Positions 17,365 through 26,907 of a stretch of 64,000 nucleotides of DNA are shown here, in pieces; the stretch's first letter is position 1; the number at the start of each line of letters is the position of its first letter. The translations under genes were made by a program, and so were the position numbers. The notes beneath the pieces were generated by a model. The model saw only the letters and a program-made list of their open reading frames with translations. It did not search any database and was not told where the DNA came from. Origin of the DNA: Burkholderia cepacia GG4 (GTDB lineage Bacteria; Pseudomonadota; Gammaproteobacteria; Burkholderiales; Burkholderiaceae); contig NC_018514.1 of assembly GCF_000292915.1 (NCBI RefSeq), positions 992,001 through 1,056,000 on the forward strand, written 5' to 3'.

Positions 17365-18171
17365 ATGACGACTCAAACCTCTTCCACGCACGGCGACGTA
17401 TCGCGCATCGCATTCGATGCACCTTCGACCGGCGTCATCGTGACGGGCGGCGCATCGGGCATCGGCCACGCGTGCGCGGAAGCGCTCGCGGCGGTCGGCC
17501 GCCCGGTCGCGATCTGGGACATCCAGGCGGACAAGGCGCGCGACGTGGCGGGCCAGCTCGCCGAGCGCTACGGCGTGCCGACCTTCGGTGTCGGCGTCGA
17601 CCTGCGCGACGGTGGCCAGATGAACGACGCGCTGGCCGCGACGCGCGCCGCGTTGCCGCCGCTCGGCGGCCTCGTGCACGCGGCGGGCGTGGTCGACCAG
17701 AGCGGCATCGACGCGTTGACCGAAGCGCGCTGGGACGCCGTGCTCGACGTGAACCTGCGTGCGCTGGCGCTGCTCGTGCAGGCGGTGCTGCCGGACCTGC
17801 GCGCACAGCGCGGCTCGGCGGTCGTCGCGATCGCGTCGATCAACGCGACGCTCGGCAACGGGTTGATTCCGGCCTACACGGCGTCGAAGGGCGGGGTGCT
17901 CGCGCTGGTCCGCTCGCTCGCGGACAGCCTCGGCAATGACGGCGTCCGCGTGAACGCGATCTCGCCCGGCCAGATCCTCACGCCCATGATTCAGCCGGTG
18001 GTCGATGCGTTGCCCGCCGGCACGTTCGAGCGGCGCATCATGCTGGGCCGGCTCGGCGATCCGGCGGAGATCGGCCGGGTGGCCCGGTTCCTGATGTCCG
18101 ACGAAGCGAGCTACGTGACGGGCGCCGAGCTGGTGGTGGATGGCGGCAATATTCCGTCGCAGCGGTTCTGA
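17365..18171 (+). CDS. SDR-family oxidoreductase
   Basis: A 268-residue classical SDR: VTGGASGIG, acidic IWDIQ after beta2 (NAD preference), HAAG where most have NNAG, catalytic Ser in IASINATLG and YTASK. It ends with GAELVVDGGN. The gene closes the operon that begins with the second KshA-like oxygenase and is followed directly by a strong bidirectional terminator. It is 58 bases from the CoA ligase, with its own AGGAGAC ribosome site. Confidence 0.87.
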   Translation: MTTQTSSTHGDVSRIAFDAPSTGVIVTGGASGIGHACAEALAAVGRPVAIWDIQADKARDVAGQLAERYGVPTFGVGVDLRDGGQMNDALAATRAALPPLGGLVHAAGVVDQSGIDALTEARWDAVLDVNLRALALLVQAVLPDLRAQRGSAVVAIASINATLGNGLIPAYTASKGGVLALVRSLADSLGNDGVRVNAISPGQILTPMIQPVVDALPAGTFERRIMLGRLGDPAEIGRVARFLMSDEASYVTGAELVVDGGNIPSQRF

Positions 18172-18204
18172 GCGCGGCGCCGCGTTCGGTCGCGCCAGGA
18201 ATGC

Positions 18205-18232
18205 AAAACGCGGAGCTGAGGCTCCGCGTTTT
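18205..18232. terminator. Bidirectional rho-independent terminator
   Basis: A 12-bp perfect stem, AAAACGCGGAGC (18205-18216) with GCTCCGCGTTTT (18221-18232), a 4-base loop and six T from 18229 on the plus strand and four T on the minus strand. It separates the rightward oxygenase operon from the converging leftward meta-pathway operon. Confidence 0.9.
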
Positions 18233-18242
18233 TTCATGCGAC

Positions 18243-18277
18243 GGCCTGATCGGCCGTCGAGGTCATCCGATCAGGCC
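18243..18277. repeat. 11-bp inverted repeat over the aldolase stop codon
   Basis: GGCCTGATCGG (18243-18253) is exactly complementary to CCGATCAGGCC (18267-18277). The right arm contains the aldolase stop codon (18271-18273). The stem would form at the 3' end of the leftward message and may protect it or assist termination together with the adjacent hairpin. Confidence 0.6.
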
Positions 18278-19302
18278 GCCACCGCCCGAGCCCGCGCCAT
18301 CGTCAGCGCCGCATCCTCGATCATGTCCTCCTGGCCGCCGACGAGCCGCTGCCGGCCCAGTTCGACGAGGATGTCGCGCGCGGGAATCCCGTACTTCGCT
18401 TCCGCACGCTTCGCGAACAGCAGGAACGACGAGTAGACGCCCGCATAGCCGAGCGTCAGCGCATCGCGGTCGAGGCGGATCGGCGCGTCCATGATCGGCA
18501 CGACGAGATCCTCCGCGACGTCGGCAATCGCGAATACGTCGACGCCGGTGTCGATCCCCATCCGGTCGCACACCGCGACGAACACTTCCATCGGCGTATT
18601 GCCCGCGCCCGCACCGAGGCCGGCCGCGGCCGCGTCGATCCGGTTCGCGCCGGCGGCGACCGCCGCGACCGAGTTCGCGACGCCCATCGCGAGGTTGTGG
18701 TGGCCGTGGAAGCCGAGTTCCGTCTCCGGCTTCAGCGCGGCGCGCACCTGGCCGATTCGCGCAGTCACGTCGTCGGGCAGCATGTGGCCGGCCGAATCGG
18801 TGATGTAGATGCAGTTCGCGCCGTACGACTCCATCAGCTTCGCCTGCACGACGAGTTGCTCGGGCGACGACATGTGCGCCATCATCAGGAAGCCGACCGT
18901 ATCGAGCCCGAGCGTGCGCGCGAGGCCGATGTGCTGCTCCGACACGTCCGCTTCGGTACAGTGCGTCGCGACGCGGATCGTGCCGACGCCGAGTTCGTGC
19001 GCCATGCGCAGGTGCTCGACGGTGCCGATGCCGGGCAGCAGCAGCGCCGACACCTTTGCCTGCTTCAGCTCAGGGATCACGGCGCTCAGGTACGCCTCGT
19101 CGGTGTGCGCGGGAAAGCCGTAGTTGACCGACGCGCCGCCGAGTCCGTCGCCGTGCGTGACCTCGATCAGCGGCACGCCGGCCGCATCCAGCCCACGTGC
19201 GATGTTGCGCATCTGGTCGAGCGTGATCTGGTGACGTTTCGGGTGCATCCCGTCGCGCAACGACATGTCGTGGACGGTAATCTTCTTGCCTGCAAGTGAC
19301 AT
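18271..19302 (-). CDS. mhpE: 4-hydroxy-2-oxovalerate aldolase
   Basis: A 343-residue class II aldolase of the HMGL/DmpG type. The N-terminal [11 protein letters not shown] holds the catalytic Arg-Asp pair, and [15 protein letters not shown] supplies the metal-binding His-x-His. With the partner dehydrogenase it splits 4-hydroxy-2-oxo acids into pyruvate and an aldehyde that is channelled onward. It is 16 bases downstream of that partner gene. In steroid degraders the equivalent is TesG/HsaF. Last gene of the leftward operon. Confidence 0.94.
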   Translation of the reverse strand: MSLAGKKITVHDMSLRDGMHPKRHQITLDQMRNIARGLDAAGVPLIEVTHGDGLGGASVNYGFPAHTDEAYLSAVIPELKQAKVSALLLPGIGTVEHLRMAHELGVGTIRVATHCTEADVSEQHIGLARTLGLDTVGFLMMAHMSSPEQLVVQAKLMESYGANCIYITDSAGHMLPDDVTARIGQVRAALKPETELGFHGHHNLAMGVANSVAAVAAGANRIDAAAAGLGAGAGNTPMEVFVAVCDRMGIDTGVDVFAIADVAEDLVVPIMDAPIRLDRDALTLGYAGVYSSFLLFAKRAEAKYGIPARDILVELGRQRLVGGQEDMIEDAALTMARARAVAA

Positions 19303-19318
19303 CGTGTGACTCCTCGAC

Positions 19319-20218
19319 TCAAGCGGTGGCGGCCGTCGCGGCCAGCATCTGTTCGGCGAAACGCTCGGCCGTGGCGGCCGCGGCGGCGGTCATGATGTCG
19401 AGGTTGCCCGCGTATTTCGGCAGGTAGTCGCCGAGCCCCTCGACTTCCATGAACACCGTCACGCGGTTGCCGTCGAACACCGGGCCGTTCTTCAGCGTGT
19501 AGCCGGGCACGTAGCGCTGCACTTCCTTGACCATCGCATGCACCGACGCCGTGATCGCATCGACGTCCGGCGGGCCGTCGGTCAGGCAGTGGATCGTGTC
19601 GCGCATGATCAGCGGCGGTTCGGCCGGATTGATCACGATGATCGCCTTGCCCTTGCGTGCGCCGCCCACCGCTTCGATCGCGCCGGACGTCGTGCGCGTG
19701 AATTCGTCGATGTTCTTGCGCGTGCCGGGGCCAACCGAGCGCGACGACACGGTCGCGACGATCTCGCCGTACGCGACCGGCTGCACGCGCGACACGGCGT
19801 ACACCATCGGGATCGTCGCCTGGCCGCCGCAGGTCACCATGTTCACGTTCATCTGCGCACTGTCGAGATGCGCATCGAGGTTGACGGGCGGCACGCAGTA
19901 CGGCCCGATCGCGGCGGGCGTCAGGTCGATCATCTTCACGCCGAGCGCGGTGAGCTTGTCGGAGTTGTCGCGGTGCACGTAGGCGGAGGTCGCATCGAAC
20001 GCGATGCGGATGTCGTCGGCGGCGACGTGCGGCAGCAGCCCGTCGACGCCCTGGTCGGTGGTCTTCAGGCCGAATTCGCGGGCCCGCGCGAGGCCGTCGG
20101 AAGCCGGGTCGACGCCCACCATCCACACCGGTTCGAGCACCGTCGAGCGGCGCAGCTTGTACAGCAGGTCGGTGCCGATGTTGCCGGGCCCGATCAGTGC
20201 GCATTTGATTTTCTTCAT
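19319..20218 (-). CDS. mhpF: Acetaldehyde (propionaldehyde) dehydrogenase, acylating
   Basis: A 299-residue DmpF/MhpF-type enzyme with N-terminal [10 protein letters not shown] for NAD and catalytic C130 in [12 protein letters not shown]. It converts acetaldehyde or propionaldehyde from the aldolase to the acyl-CoA with NAD and CoA, inside a heterotetramer with the aldolase. Here it stands between hydratase and aldolase, spaced 13 and 16 bases. The TesF/HsaG equivalents of steroid pathways make propionyl-CoA; which aldehyde is used here cannot be read from the sequence. Confidence 0.94.
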   Translation of the reverse strand: MKKIKCALIGPGNIGTDLLYKLRRSTVLEPVWMVGVDPASDGLARAREFGLKTTDQGVDGLLPHVAADDIRIAFDATSAYVHRDNSDKLTALGVKMIDLTPAAIGPYCVPPVNLDAHLDSAQMNVNMVTCGGQATIPMVYAVSRVQPVAYGEIVATVSSRSVGPGTRKNIDEFTRTTSGAIEAVGGARKGKAIIVINPAEPPLIMRDTIHCLTDGPPDVDAITASVHAMVKEVQRYVPGYTLKNGPVFDGNRVTVFMEVEGLGDYLPKYAGNLDIMTAAAAATAERFAEQMLAATAATA

Positions 20219-20231
20219 CAGGTTCGTTCCT

Positions 20232-21014
20232 TTAGATAAAGCGGACGTCGCAACCGCCGATGCCGGCGATGTGCATCGACAGCGCGTCGCCGGCCGTGAC
20301 CGGAATCAGTTTCGCGAGCGAGCCGGACAGCACGATTTCGCCGGCGAGCAGCGGCACGTCGTATTCGGCGAGGGTGTTCGCGAGCCACGCGACCGCGTCG
20401 GCGGGATGGCCGAGCGCCGCGTCGCCGCGGCCTTGCGCGACGGGCTCGCCGTTTTTCTCGATCGTCATCTCGCACGCGGCGAGGTCGAGCGTGCGCGGAT
20501 CGACGCGCGCGTCGCCGAGCACGTACACGCCGCACGACGCGTTGTCGGCGACGGTGTCCTCGATGCGGATCGCCCAGTCGCGGATGCGCGAATCGACGAT
20601 CTCGAAGCAGGGTGCGACGGCGGCCGTCGCGGCGATCACGTCGGTGCGGTCGATGCCGGGGCCGCGCAGGTCGCGTGACAGGATGAACGCGATCTCGCCC
20701 TCGGCGCGCGGCGCGATCAGCGCATCGGTGGCGATCGCTTCGCCGGCCGCGTAGTGCATGCCGGACAGCAGGATGCCGAAATCGGGCTGGCGCACGTTCA
20801 GCATGTCCTGCACGGCCTGGCTCGTCACGCCGATCTTCTTGCCGACGACCGATTCGCCGCGTTCGACGCGGCGTTCGATGAAGCGTTGCTGGATGCGGTA
20901 CGCATCGTCGAGGGACAGCCGGCGTGGCCGCCCCGACAGCGGCGCGACCGGCGCGCGGGAGTGCCATGCGGCATACAGCTCGTCGCCGAGCGTCGCATGC
21001 AAGCGGTTGGACAT
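20232..21014 (-). CDS. mhpD: 2-oxopent-4-enoate hydratase family (MhpD/TesE-like)
   Basis: A 260-residue fumarylacetoacetase-fold hydratase/decarboxylase: [17 protein letters not shown], then [11 protein letters not shown] with the metal-binding Glu, and [24 protein letters not shown] C-terminal half (here [15 protein letters not shown]). It adds water to 2-hydroxy-2,4-dienoates from the C-C hydrolase and feeds the aldolase. First of the three lower meta-pathway genes, 98 bases after the DUF1329 gene. Could in principle be the paralogous 4-oxalocrotonate decarboxylase, but no tautomerase or semialdehyde dehydrogenase is nearby. Confidence 0.86.
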   Translation of the reverse strand: MSNRLHATLGDELYAAWHSRAPVAPLSGRPRRLSLDDAYRIQQRFIERRVERGESVVGKKIGVTSQAVQDMLNVRQPDFGILLSGMHYAAGEAIATDALIAPRAEGEIAFILSRDLRGPGIDRTDVIAATAAVAPCFEIVDSRIRDWAIRIEDTVADNASCGVYVLGDARVDPRTLDLAACEMTIEKNGEPVAQGRGDAALGHPADAVAWLANTLAEYDVPLLAGEIVLSGSLAKLIPVTAGDALSMHIAGIGGCDVRFI

Positions 21015-21112
21015 GGTAGGGCCCTCGAATGAAACAGGCCGCCGTCTCGGGCGGCGTCGTGCGCCGGAGCCAGGCTCCGGCGCGTGGGTCGCGGGCGTGC
21101 CGCGCCGCTCGG

Positions 21113-22495
21113 TCAGTTGCCCGAACTGCGGATCGCGTCCGGCGAGAAGTACGCCTCGCTGAACTGCGGGCTGCTGTCGAGCTTCGGCATCGGCCCTTCG
21201 TTGGTCAGGCGGTCGGCCATGTATGCGCCGGAGATCAGGTCGTGGAAGAACACGACGCCCGGGTAGAACGTCTTCGCGTCATACGCGTACAGCGTCGTCG
21301 CGACGTTGGTGCGCCACAGCTGGCCGCGTGCGTCGTAGTTGTCGGCGAGCAGCGTCATCCACGAATCCTCGTCGATGTACAGCACGCGCTTCGCGTACTG
21401 GTGGCGGTAGCCGTTCTTCAGCGTCGCCTGCAGCACCCATACGCGATGCAACTCGTAGCGGATGTACGACGGGTTCTCGTGGCCCTTGGTCAGCAGTTCC
21501 GCATACTTGACCGAACTGTCCATCGCCTTGTAGTTGTCGTACGGCACGTAGACTTCCCGCTTGCCGACGATCTTCCAGTCGTAGCGGTCGCCGGGGCCGT
21601 TGTACAGGCGATCGTCGTCGACGGTGCGGAAGCCGCCCGGGCCCTGCGGCTGGTCATAGCCGTATTCCGGCGCCTGGCGCACGCGCCGCGTGCCGGGGTT
21701 GTACATCCACGTGCGCGACGAGTTGTCCGCGCCGGCCTTGTCCCAGTTCGTGAAGCCGACGATCAGCGAGCCTCGGTCGGACAGCGGCAGCTCGGTCGCG
21801 TTGCGATAGAACGTGCGGTTGTTCAGGTCGCTCTTCACGTCGTACTTGCCGACGTTGCGCGGCGAGTAGATGTCGTAGCGCACCTTGCCCCACGCGATGT
21901 TGCCGTCGGAATACACGACCGCCTGGTCGTAGGTCGCCTGCTCGGTGCCGATCGCCGACGAGAAGCGCTGGTTCCACAGCAGTTCGGCGGCCGTCTTCGG
22001 AATCGGGTAGGGCACCTGCGGCGGCGCGTTGGTCAGCCCGTTCGCGTCGGACGTCATCGTCGAATCGGGCGCATACGCGCGGATGTCCTTGTAGACGGAG
22101 TCCGCGTAGCGGAAGTCGCGATGGCTCGGATAGACGTTGATCTTGAACGTGGCCGGGTAGCGCTTGAACATCGCCTTCTGGCCGTCGGTCAGGTGCTCCG
22201 CGTACTGCGCCATGTTCTCGGCGGTGATCGTCGCGACGGGCTTGTCGCTCGCAAACGGATCGGGGTAGCGGCTGCCGCGCTTGTACTGCACGTCGGGCGG
22301 CGTGCCGAGCCACTTGCCCGACCACTCGGGCACGCTGTTGTCCTTGCTCGCGGCGCGTACCGCGCCCATCGGCGTCAGATTGCCGTCGAGCGCCTTCAGG
22401 TCGTCCGGCGTGACCTTCGGGAACGACGCCGTCGCGACGAGCGCGCACGCGGTCATCACCGACGCGCGCAGGAGGGGGAGACGAGTTCGTTTCAT
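21113..22495 (-). CDS. DUF1329 protein, LolB-like fold
   Basis: A 460-residue DUF1329 (PF07044) protein with a cleavable N-terminal signal (MKRTRLPLLRASVMTACALVATA). Typical segments are KLDSSPQFSEAYFSPDAIR at the end, YEYPIPK-like PYPIPKTAAELLWN and RVYVLDEDSW-like RVLYIDEDSWMTLLADNYD. Its fold is related to lipoprotein carriers such as LolB, so it may carry a hydrophobic molecule through the periplasm. It is paired with DUF1302 upstream (41 bases) as in most genomes. The ATG at 22495 has AGAGGA upstream. Transport of the pathway substrate is inference. Confidence 0.88.
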   Translation of the reverse strand: MKRTRLPLLRASVMTACALVATASFPKVTPDDLKALDGNLTPMGAVRAASKDNSVPEWSGKWLGTPPDVQYKRGSRYPDPFASDKPVATITAENMAQYAEHLTDGQKAMFKRYPATFKINVYPSHRDFRYADSVYKDIRAYAPDSTMTSDANGLTNAPPQVPYPIPKTAAELLWNQRFSSAIGTEQATYDQAVVYSDGNIAWGKVRYDIYSPRNVGKYDVKSDLNNRTFYRNATELPLSDRGSLIVGFTNWDKAGADNSSRTWMYNPGTRRVRQAPEYGYDQPQGPGGFRTVDDDRLYNGPGDRYDWKIVGKREVYVPYDNYKAMDSSVKYAELLTKGHENPSYIRYELHRVWVLQATLKNGYRHQYAKRVLYIDEDSWMTLLADNYDARGQLWRTNVATTLYAYDAKTFYPGVVFFHDLISGAYMADRLTNEGPMPKLDSSPQFSEAYFSPDAIRSSGN

Positions 22496-22536
22496 GACAA
22501 ATCCTCTTCTTGCTGAGTGACGAGCGGCCGGGCCGC

Positions 22537-24102
22537 TCAGAAGTGGTAGGTCGCCGTGGCGAGCACGTAGTCGCGATCCGCCAGCGGACGCGTGGTCGGG
22601 TTCGGCGAACCGAGGAACTTGGCGTAGACGAGCGACAGCTGCAGGTTGCTCAGGCGCGTGAACGTCACGCCGGCCGTCACGCGGTGATCGCCCTGGCCCG
22701 TCAGCGAGCCGAGCGCGCCGGCGAGCGGCGACGTGCCGGTCAGGTCGTGTGTGTAGGTGAGCGGCACGTCGAGATCCCAGCCGTTGAACACGTTCTTGTA
22801 GCTGAGCGTCCACGCGATCTCCATCGCGAGCGCGTTGCGCGAGTTGGCGAGCGTCGTCGAGCCGTCGAGCTCGGAGATGCTGCCCGCATGCACGTATGTG
22901 AGTTCGCCGATCAGCGACTGCGAGTTCGCGAGGAAGCTCGGTCCGATCGAGTAGATGCCGGACAGGTTGGTCTGCAGCACGTTCGCGCGCGTCGACTGCG
23001 GGCCGGTCGGCGTGTTGACGAGCACGGCCGCGCCCTGGCGGTACGACACTTCACCCGCGACGTTCACCGGGCCGATCTGCGTCGAGAAGCTCGCGCCGGT
23101 CAGCTTGATGTTGCTGAAATAGGTTTGCTGGTACTGGAGCGTCGGGAAGAAGGTCGTGACGACGCTCGGGTTCATGTCGTTGTAATGCAGGTGGTACAGG
23201 CCGAGCTCGGTGTCGCCGAGCACGCGGAAGCGTGCGCCGATACCCCACTGGTTACGTGCGCTCGGCTTGTCGTCGGGACCGCGCGGAATGATCATCCCGC
23301 CCGGGCCGATGATGAATTGCGCACCCGGACCCGTCACGTCGGAATAGCTCCAGTAGGTGCCGGGCGCGGTCAGGCGGTTCTGCTGGAACGAGAACTGGTA
23401 GTAGCCGAGCAGGCTGAAGTTCGGCGTGATCTGCCATTGCGTCGAGATCTGCGGCACCGGCAGCAGGATGTCCTTCACCTCGGCGCCCGCCATGTACGAC
23501 TTGGTCGCATCGGCCGGCCCCTGCGCGCCCGCGATGTTCGGGAAGAACAGGCTTTCGCCCCACGCGACCACCTGGTCGCCGACCTTCACGTTCAGGCTCG
23601 TCGAGCCGAGATGGAACGTGTTGTACGCGTACGCGGCAAGCAGCGTCGTGTGGCCGCCGGACCAGTAGCGCGCGTCGCTCGTGAAGTTGTTGTACTGGCC
23701 CGACTGGTTCACGGTGCCCGGCGCGTCGTTGTAGTTCGGGCGGTGATAGGCCTGGTCGTAGAACGTGTTCGCGCGGACGAATACGCCCCAGTCGTCGTGC
23801 TTCAGGTTCACTTCGCCGAGCAGGCTGACCTGGTTCTCGATCAGCTTGTTCTTCGCGAAGTTGCGGTCGCCGTCGTCGCCGTTGATGTTCGCGGGCGTCA
23901 GCAGATTGCCGCTCGGCGCACGCGTGCGCATGCCGAGGCCGTAACTCAGCGTGAACGTGTAGTCCAGCGTCGTGTCGGCGCCAAGGTCGATCGTGCTGCC
24001 GGCGTGCGCGTTGGGAACGGCGCACGTCAGCAGCGCGGCGGCCAGCGTCGACAGCGTGGCGGTGGCCCGCTTGTCGGTACGGCGCGAAATCCGTTGATGC
24101 AT
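22537..24102 (-). CDS. DUF1302 outer-membrane beta-barrel protein
   Basis: A 521-residue DUF1302 (PF06980) protein. Residues 1-35 form a signal peptide ending in NAHAG; the rest alternates polar and hydrophobic residues as in a beta-barrel and ends in ATYHF with a terminal Phe, the usual outer-membrane barrel signature. Segments NFAKNKLIENQVSLLGE and VAWGESLFFPNIAG are family-typical. It probably forms the outer-membrane element of a system that includes DUF1329 and an MMPL/RND protein. It follows a candidate operator at 24182-24220 and is the first gene behind it. Confidence 0.88.
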   Translation of the reverse strand: MHQRISRRTDKRATATLSTLAAALLTCAVPNAHAGSTIDLGADTTLDYTFTLSYGLGMRTRAPSGNLLTPANINGDDGDRNFAKNKLIENQVSLLGEVNLKHDDWGVFVRANTFYDQAYHRPNYNDAPGTVNQSGQYNNFTSDARYWSGGHTTLLAAYAYNTFHLGSTSLNVKVGDQVVAWGESLFFPNIAGAQGPADATKSYMAGAEVKDILLPVPQISTQWQITPNFSLLGYYQFSFQQNRLTAPGTYWSYSDVTGPGAQFIIGPGGMIIPRGPDDKPSARNQWGIGARFRVLGDTELGLYHLHYNDMNPSVVTTFFPTLQYQQTYFSNIKLTGASFSTQIGPVNVAGEVSYRQGAAVLVNTPTGPQSTRANVLQTNLSGIYSIGPSFLANSQSLIGELTYVHAGSISELDGSTTLANSRNALAMEIAWTLSYKNVFNGWDLDVPLTYTHDLTGTSPLAGALGSLTGQGDHRVTAGVTFTRLSNLQLSLVYAKFLGSPNPTTRPLADRDYVLATATYHF

Positions 24103-24181
24103 GGTGTCTCCTCTGGGGGTATCGACGACGGTCGACTGTGGTTGTCGTGAGAGGCAGAGTAGGGAGATCGCGTTAGCAGGG

Positions 24182-24220
24182 AATCGTCAAAATGAACTAG
24201 ATGACTTCCCTAGGACTAGA
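24182..24220 (-). promoter_or_regulatory. Candidate operator before the DUF1302 operon, tandem
   Basis: On the minus strand CTAGTTCATTTTGACGATT (24200-24182) carries the shared motif with its 12-base spacing. A second CTAGTCC block begins 19 bases further upstream (24218), giving a tandem arrangement. It lies 80-116 bases before the DUF1302 start. Confidence 0.5.
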
Positions 24221-24253
24221 AACGATCGCGTCGCGCCGCTCGCGCTGCGGGCG

Positions 24254-25033
24254 TCATCGCGCGTCCGTTTGTGCTGCCGACAAGAACGCGGGTCGCTCCC
24301 CGCCGCCGTCAAGCCGCAGGTTCGCGCCGGACGTGTACGACGCCTCGGGCGACGCGAGGAACAGGCACGCCGATGCGACGTCGTCGGGGGTCGCGAGCCG
24401 TCCGGCCGGAATCGTCGCGCGGATCGCGTCGAGCGCGTCGTCGTCGCCGTAATGACCTTCGGTCGCGGATTCCGTTTGCACCAGGCTCGGGCTGATCGCG
24501 CACACGCGCACGCGCGGCGCCCACTCGACCGCGAGCGACGTGACCGCGTTGACGAGGCCCGCCTTCGCGGCGCCGTAGGCGGTCGTGCCGGGCGACGGCC
24601 GCGACGCGCTGACGCTCGCGATGAACAGCATCACGCCACCGTGGGGCTGCGGCTGCATGATCGCGTTCACGCGCTGCGCGAGCTGCAGCGGCGCGATCAG
24701 GTTCAGCCGCACGATCGATTCGGTGAAGCGCGGCGATGCGTCGGCCGCGAGCACGAACGGCGAGCCGCCCGCGTTGTTGACGAGCACGTCGAGGCCGCCG
24801 GTCGCATCGCGGATCGTCGCGAGCATCGCGTCGACCTGCTCGATGTCGCGCAGGTCGGCCGCGATGAAGCTGGCCGTGCGGCCGCTGGCCGAAGGCGGCG
24901 TGTCGGGCGCGCTGCGCCCGCACACGAACACGCGTGCGCCCGCCGCGAGAAACCGCTCGGCGATGCGCCGCCCGATGCCCTTGGTGCCGCCCGTCACGAG
25001 CACCGTCTTGCCGCTGTAGTCGAATCCGTTCAT
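24254..25033 (-). CDS. SDR-family oxidoreductase
   Basis: A 259-residue classical SDR: VTGGTKGIG, Arg in CGRSA after beta2 (NADP preference likely), NNAGG, Ser in IASVSASRP and YGAAK. The C-terminus extends about 15 residues beyond SGANLRLDGGGE. The start at 25033 is chosen because the preceding in-frame residues are Arg-rich and unlike an SDR. It lies head to head with the C-C hydrolase gene; the candidate operator at 25087 sits in that interval. Confidence 0.86.
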   Translation of the reverse strand: MNGFDYSGKTVLVTGGTKGIGRRIAERFLAAGARVFVCGRSAPDTPPSASGRTASFIAADLRDIEQVDAMLATIRDATGGLDVLVNNAGGSPFVLAADASPRFTESIVRLNLIAPLQLAQRVNAIMQPQPHGGVMLFIASVSASRPSPGTTAYGAAKAGLVNAVTSLAVEWAPRVRVCAISPSLVQTESATEGHYGDDDALDAIRATIPAGRLATPDDVASACLFLASPEASYTSGANLRLDGGGERPAFLSAAQTDAR

Positions 25034-25086
25034 CGTCTGCCTCCGTTTCGGTGGCCCGATGATAGAAACAAGCGCGCGCGGCTTCG

Positions 25087-25104
25087 TAGTCTGAAAGGAT
25101 GATG
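25087..25104 (+). promoter_or_regulatory. Candidate operator before the C-C hydrolase operon
   Basis: TAGTCTGAAAGGATGATG matches the shared motif with the same 12-base distance from GTC to GATG. It lies 85 bases before the hydrolase start at 25172 and within the divergent interval with the SDR at 24254-25033. Confidence 0.5.
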
Positions 25105-25171
25105 CCGGCCGGCGCCGGCGGCGCAATCATCGTGGCAAGCATCCATCGACCGACGAAGGAGACAACCCGCG

Positions 25172-26017
25172 ATGACGACCCCCACGACGCCGCCGGCCGG
25201 CATCTTCACCGACGTACCGGGCGGCCTGCGCCTGCATCATTTCGAGGCGGGCAAAGGCCGGCCGGTGGTGTTCATCCACGGCAGCGGCCCGGGCGCCAGC
25301 GGTTTCAGCAATTTCAAGCACAACTACCCCGCGTTCGCGGCCGCCGGCCACCGCGCGATCGTCGTCGACCTGCCCGGCTACGGGCAGTCGTCGAAGCCGT
25401 CCGACGTCGCCTATACGCTCGATTTCTTCGTCGGCGCGCTGCACGCGCAGCTGTCCGCGCTCGGCATCGGGCCGGCCGTGCTGCTCGGCAACTCGCTCGG
25501 CGGCGCGATCGCGCTGAAATACGCGCTCGATTACCCCGCTGAAGTCGACGGACTGATCATGATGGCGCCGGGCGGCGTCGAGGATCGCGATACCTATTTC
25601 CGGATGGAAGGGATCCAGCGGATGGTGAAGCTGTTCACCAATCGCCAGATGAATGACGACACCATGCGCGAGCTGCTGACGCTGCTGGTGCACGACCCCG
25701 CGATCGTCACCGACGCGCTCGTCGCCGAGCGGATGAAGGTGTGCGTCGAGCAGCCGACCGAAGTGCTGTCGACGATGAGCGTACCGAACCTGACGGGTGC
25801 GCTCGGCGACCTGCGCTGCCCGATACTCGGTTTCTGGGGCACGGACGATCGCTTCAATCCGGTCAGCGGCGCGATGAAATTCCTCGAACACTGTCGCGAC
25901 GCGCGCTTCGTGCTGCTGAACCGCTGCGGCCACTGGGTGATGGTGGAACACGCGGCCTATTTCAACCGCGAATGCCTCGATTTCCTGGCCGCGCCTGCCG
26001 CGACCGCCGCACGATAA
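25172..26017 (+). CDS. Meta-cleavage C-C bond hydrolase (TesD/HsaD/MhpC-like)
   Basis: A 281-residue alpha/beta hydrolase. HGSGPGASGFSNFKHN provides the oxyanion loop typical of meta-cleavage product hydrolases; the nucleophile is S108 in LGNSLGG, the acid is D225 or D226 in FWGTDDRFNP and the base H254 in CGHWVMVEH. It hydrolyses vinylogous 1,5-diketones formed by extradiol ring cleavage. With the hydratase, aldolase and dehydrogenase at 18271-21014 it completes a lower meta pathway. The ring-cleaving enzyme itself is absent from the window. ATG at 25172 follows AAGGAGA. Confidence 0.9.
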   Translation: MTTPTTPPAGIFTDVPGGLRLHHFEAGKGRPVVFIHGSGPGASGFSNFKHNYPAFAAAGHRAIVVDLPGYGQSSKPSDVAYTLDFFVGALHAQLSALGIGPAVLLGNSLGGAIALKYALDYPAEVDGLIMMAPGGVEDRDTYFRMEGIQRMVKLFTNRQMNDDTMRELLTLLVHDPAIVTDALVAERMKVCVEQPTEVLSTMSVPNLTGALGDLRCPILGFWGTDDRFNPVSGAMKFLEHCRDARFVLLNRCGHWVMVEHAAYFNRECLDFLAAPAATAAR

Positions 26018-26080
26018 CCCCCGGATGCCCTTGATGGCCGGCCCGTTCGAGGCCGGTCCGCCCGATTACACGGAGACTCC

Positions 26081-26869
26081 ATGAAACTCATCCAAGACCT
26101 GTTCGACCTGCGCGGCAAGGTGGCCGCGATCACCGGCGGCGCGCGCGGCATCGGCGCGGAAACGGCACGCACGCTGGCCGCGGCCGGCGCGAGCGTCGCG
26201 ATCCTCGACGTGCTGTCGCAGCCGGCAGAAACGCTCGTCGAAGAGATCCGCGCGCAGGGTGGCCAGGCCTCGTTCTGGTCGCTCGACGTCACGCAGGAAG
26301 CCGACGTGTCGCGCGTGTTCGGCGAGATCGTCGCGCGTTTCGGGCGTCTCGACGTACTTGTGAACAACGCGGGTATCGAAGGGCACAACGTGCCGACGCA
26401 CGAGCTCACGCTCGCGCAGTGGCAGCGCGTGCAGGACGTGAACGTGAACGGCGTGTTCCTGTGCACGCGTGCGGCGATCCCGCATATCGATGCAGCCGGT
26501 GGCGGCTCGATCGTGAACCTGTCGTCGATGTACGGCATCGTCGGCGGCCCCGACGTGCCGGCGTATCACGCATCGAAGGCCGCGGTGCGGATGATGGCGA
26601 AGGTCGACGCGATGCTGTACGCGGCGAAGAACATCCGCGCGAACTCGGTGCATCCCGGCTATATCCGCACGCCGATGCTCGAGGACGCGTTCCGCCAGAT
26701 GGGGCAGGACCCCGACAATGTTTTCGGCTATCTGCAGACGCACGTGCCGATGGCGAAGATCGGCAGCCCGCGCGACATCGCGGCCGGCATCCTGTATCTC
26801 GTGTCGCCGGCCGGGCGCTACGTGACGGGTGCGGAGCTGGTGATCGACGGCGGCTATACCGCGCGCTGA
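26081..26869 (+). CDS. SDR-family oxidoreductase
   Basis: A 262-residue classical SDR with ITGGARGIG, an Asp after beta2 (ILDV, NAD likely), NNAG, Ser in [10 protein letters not shown] and YHASK, and the common [13 protein letters not shown] end. It follows the hydrolase by 63 bases with its own GGAGA site and precedes etfB by 38 bases, making one likely operon with the hydrolase and the flavoprotein genes. Confidence 0.87.
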   Translation: MKLIQDLFDLRGKVAAITGGARGIGAETARTLAAAGASVAILDVLSQPAETLVEEIRAQGGQASFWSLDVTQEADVSRVFGEIVARFGRLDVLVNNAGIEGHNVPTHELTLAQWQRVQDVNVNGVFLCTRAAIPHIDAAGGGSIVNLSSMYGIVGGPDVPAYHASKAAVRMMAKVDAMLYAAKNIRANSVHPGYIRTPMLEDAFRQMGQDPDNVFGYLQTHVPMAKIGSPRDIAAGILYLVSPAGRYVTGAELVIDGGYTAR

Positions 26870-26907
26870 CGCGGTGCGGCAGTCGCAACGAAACAGGAGA
26901 CAGGCAG

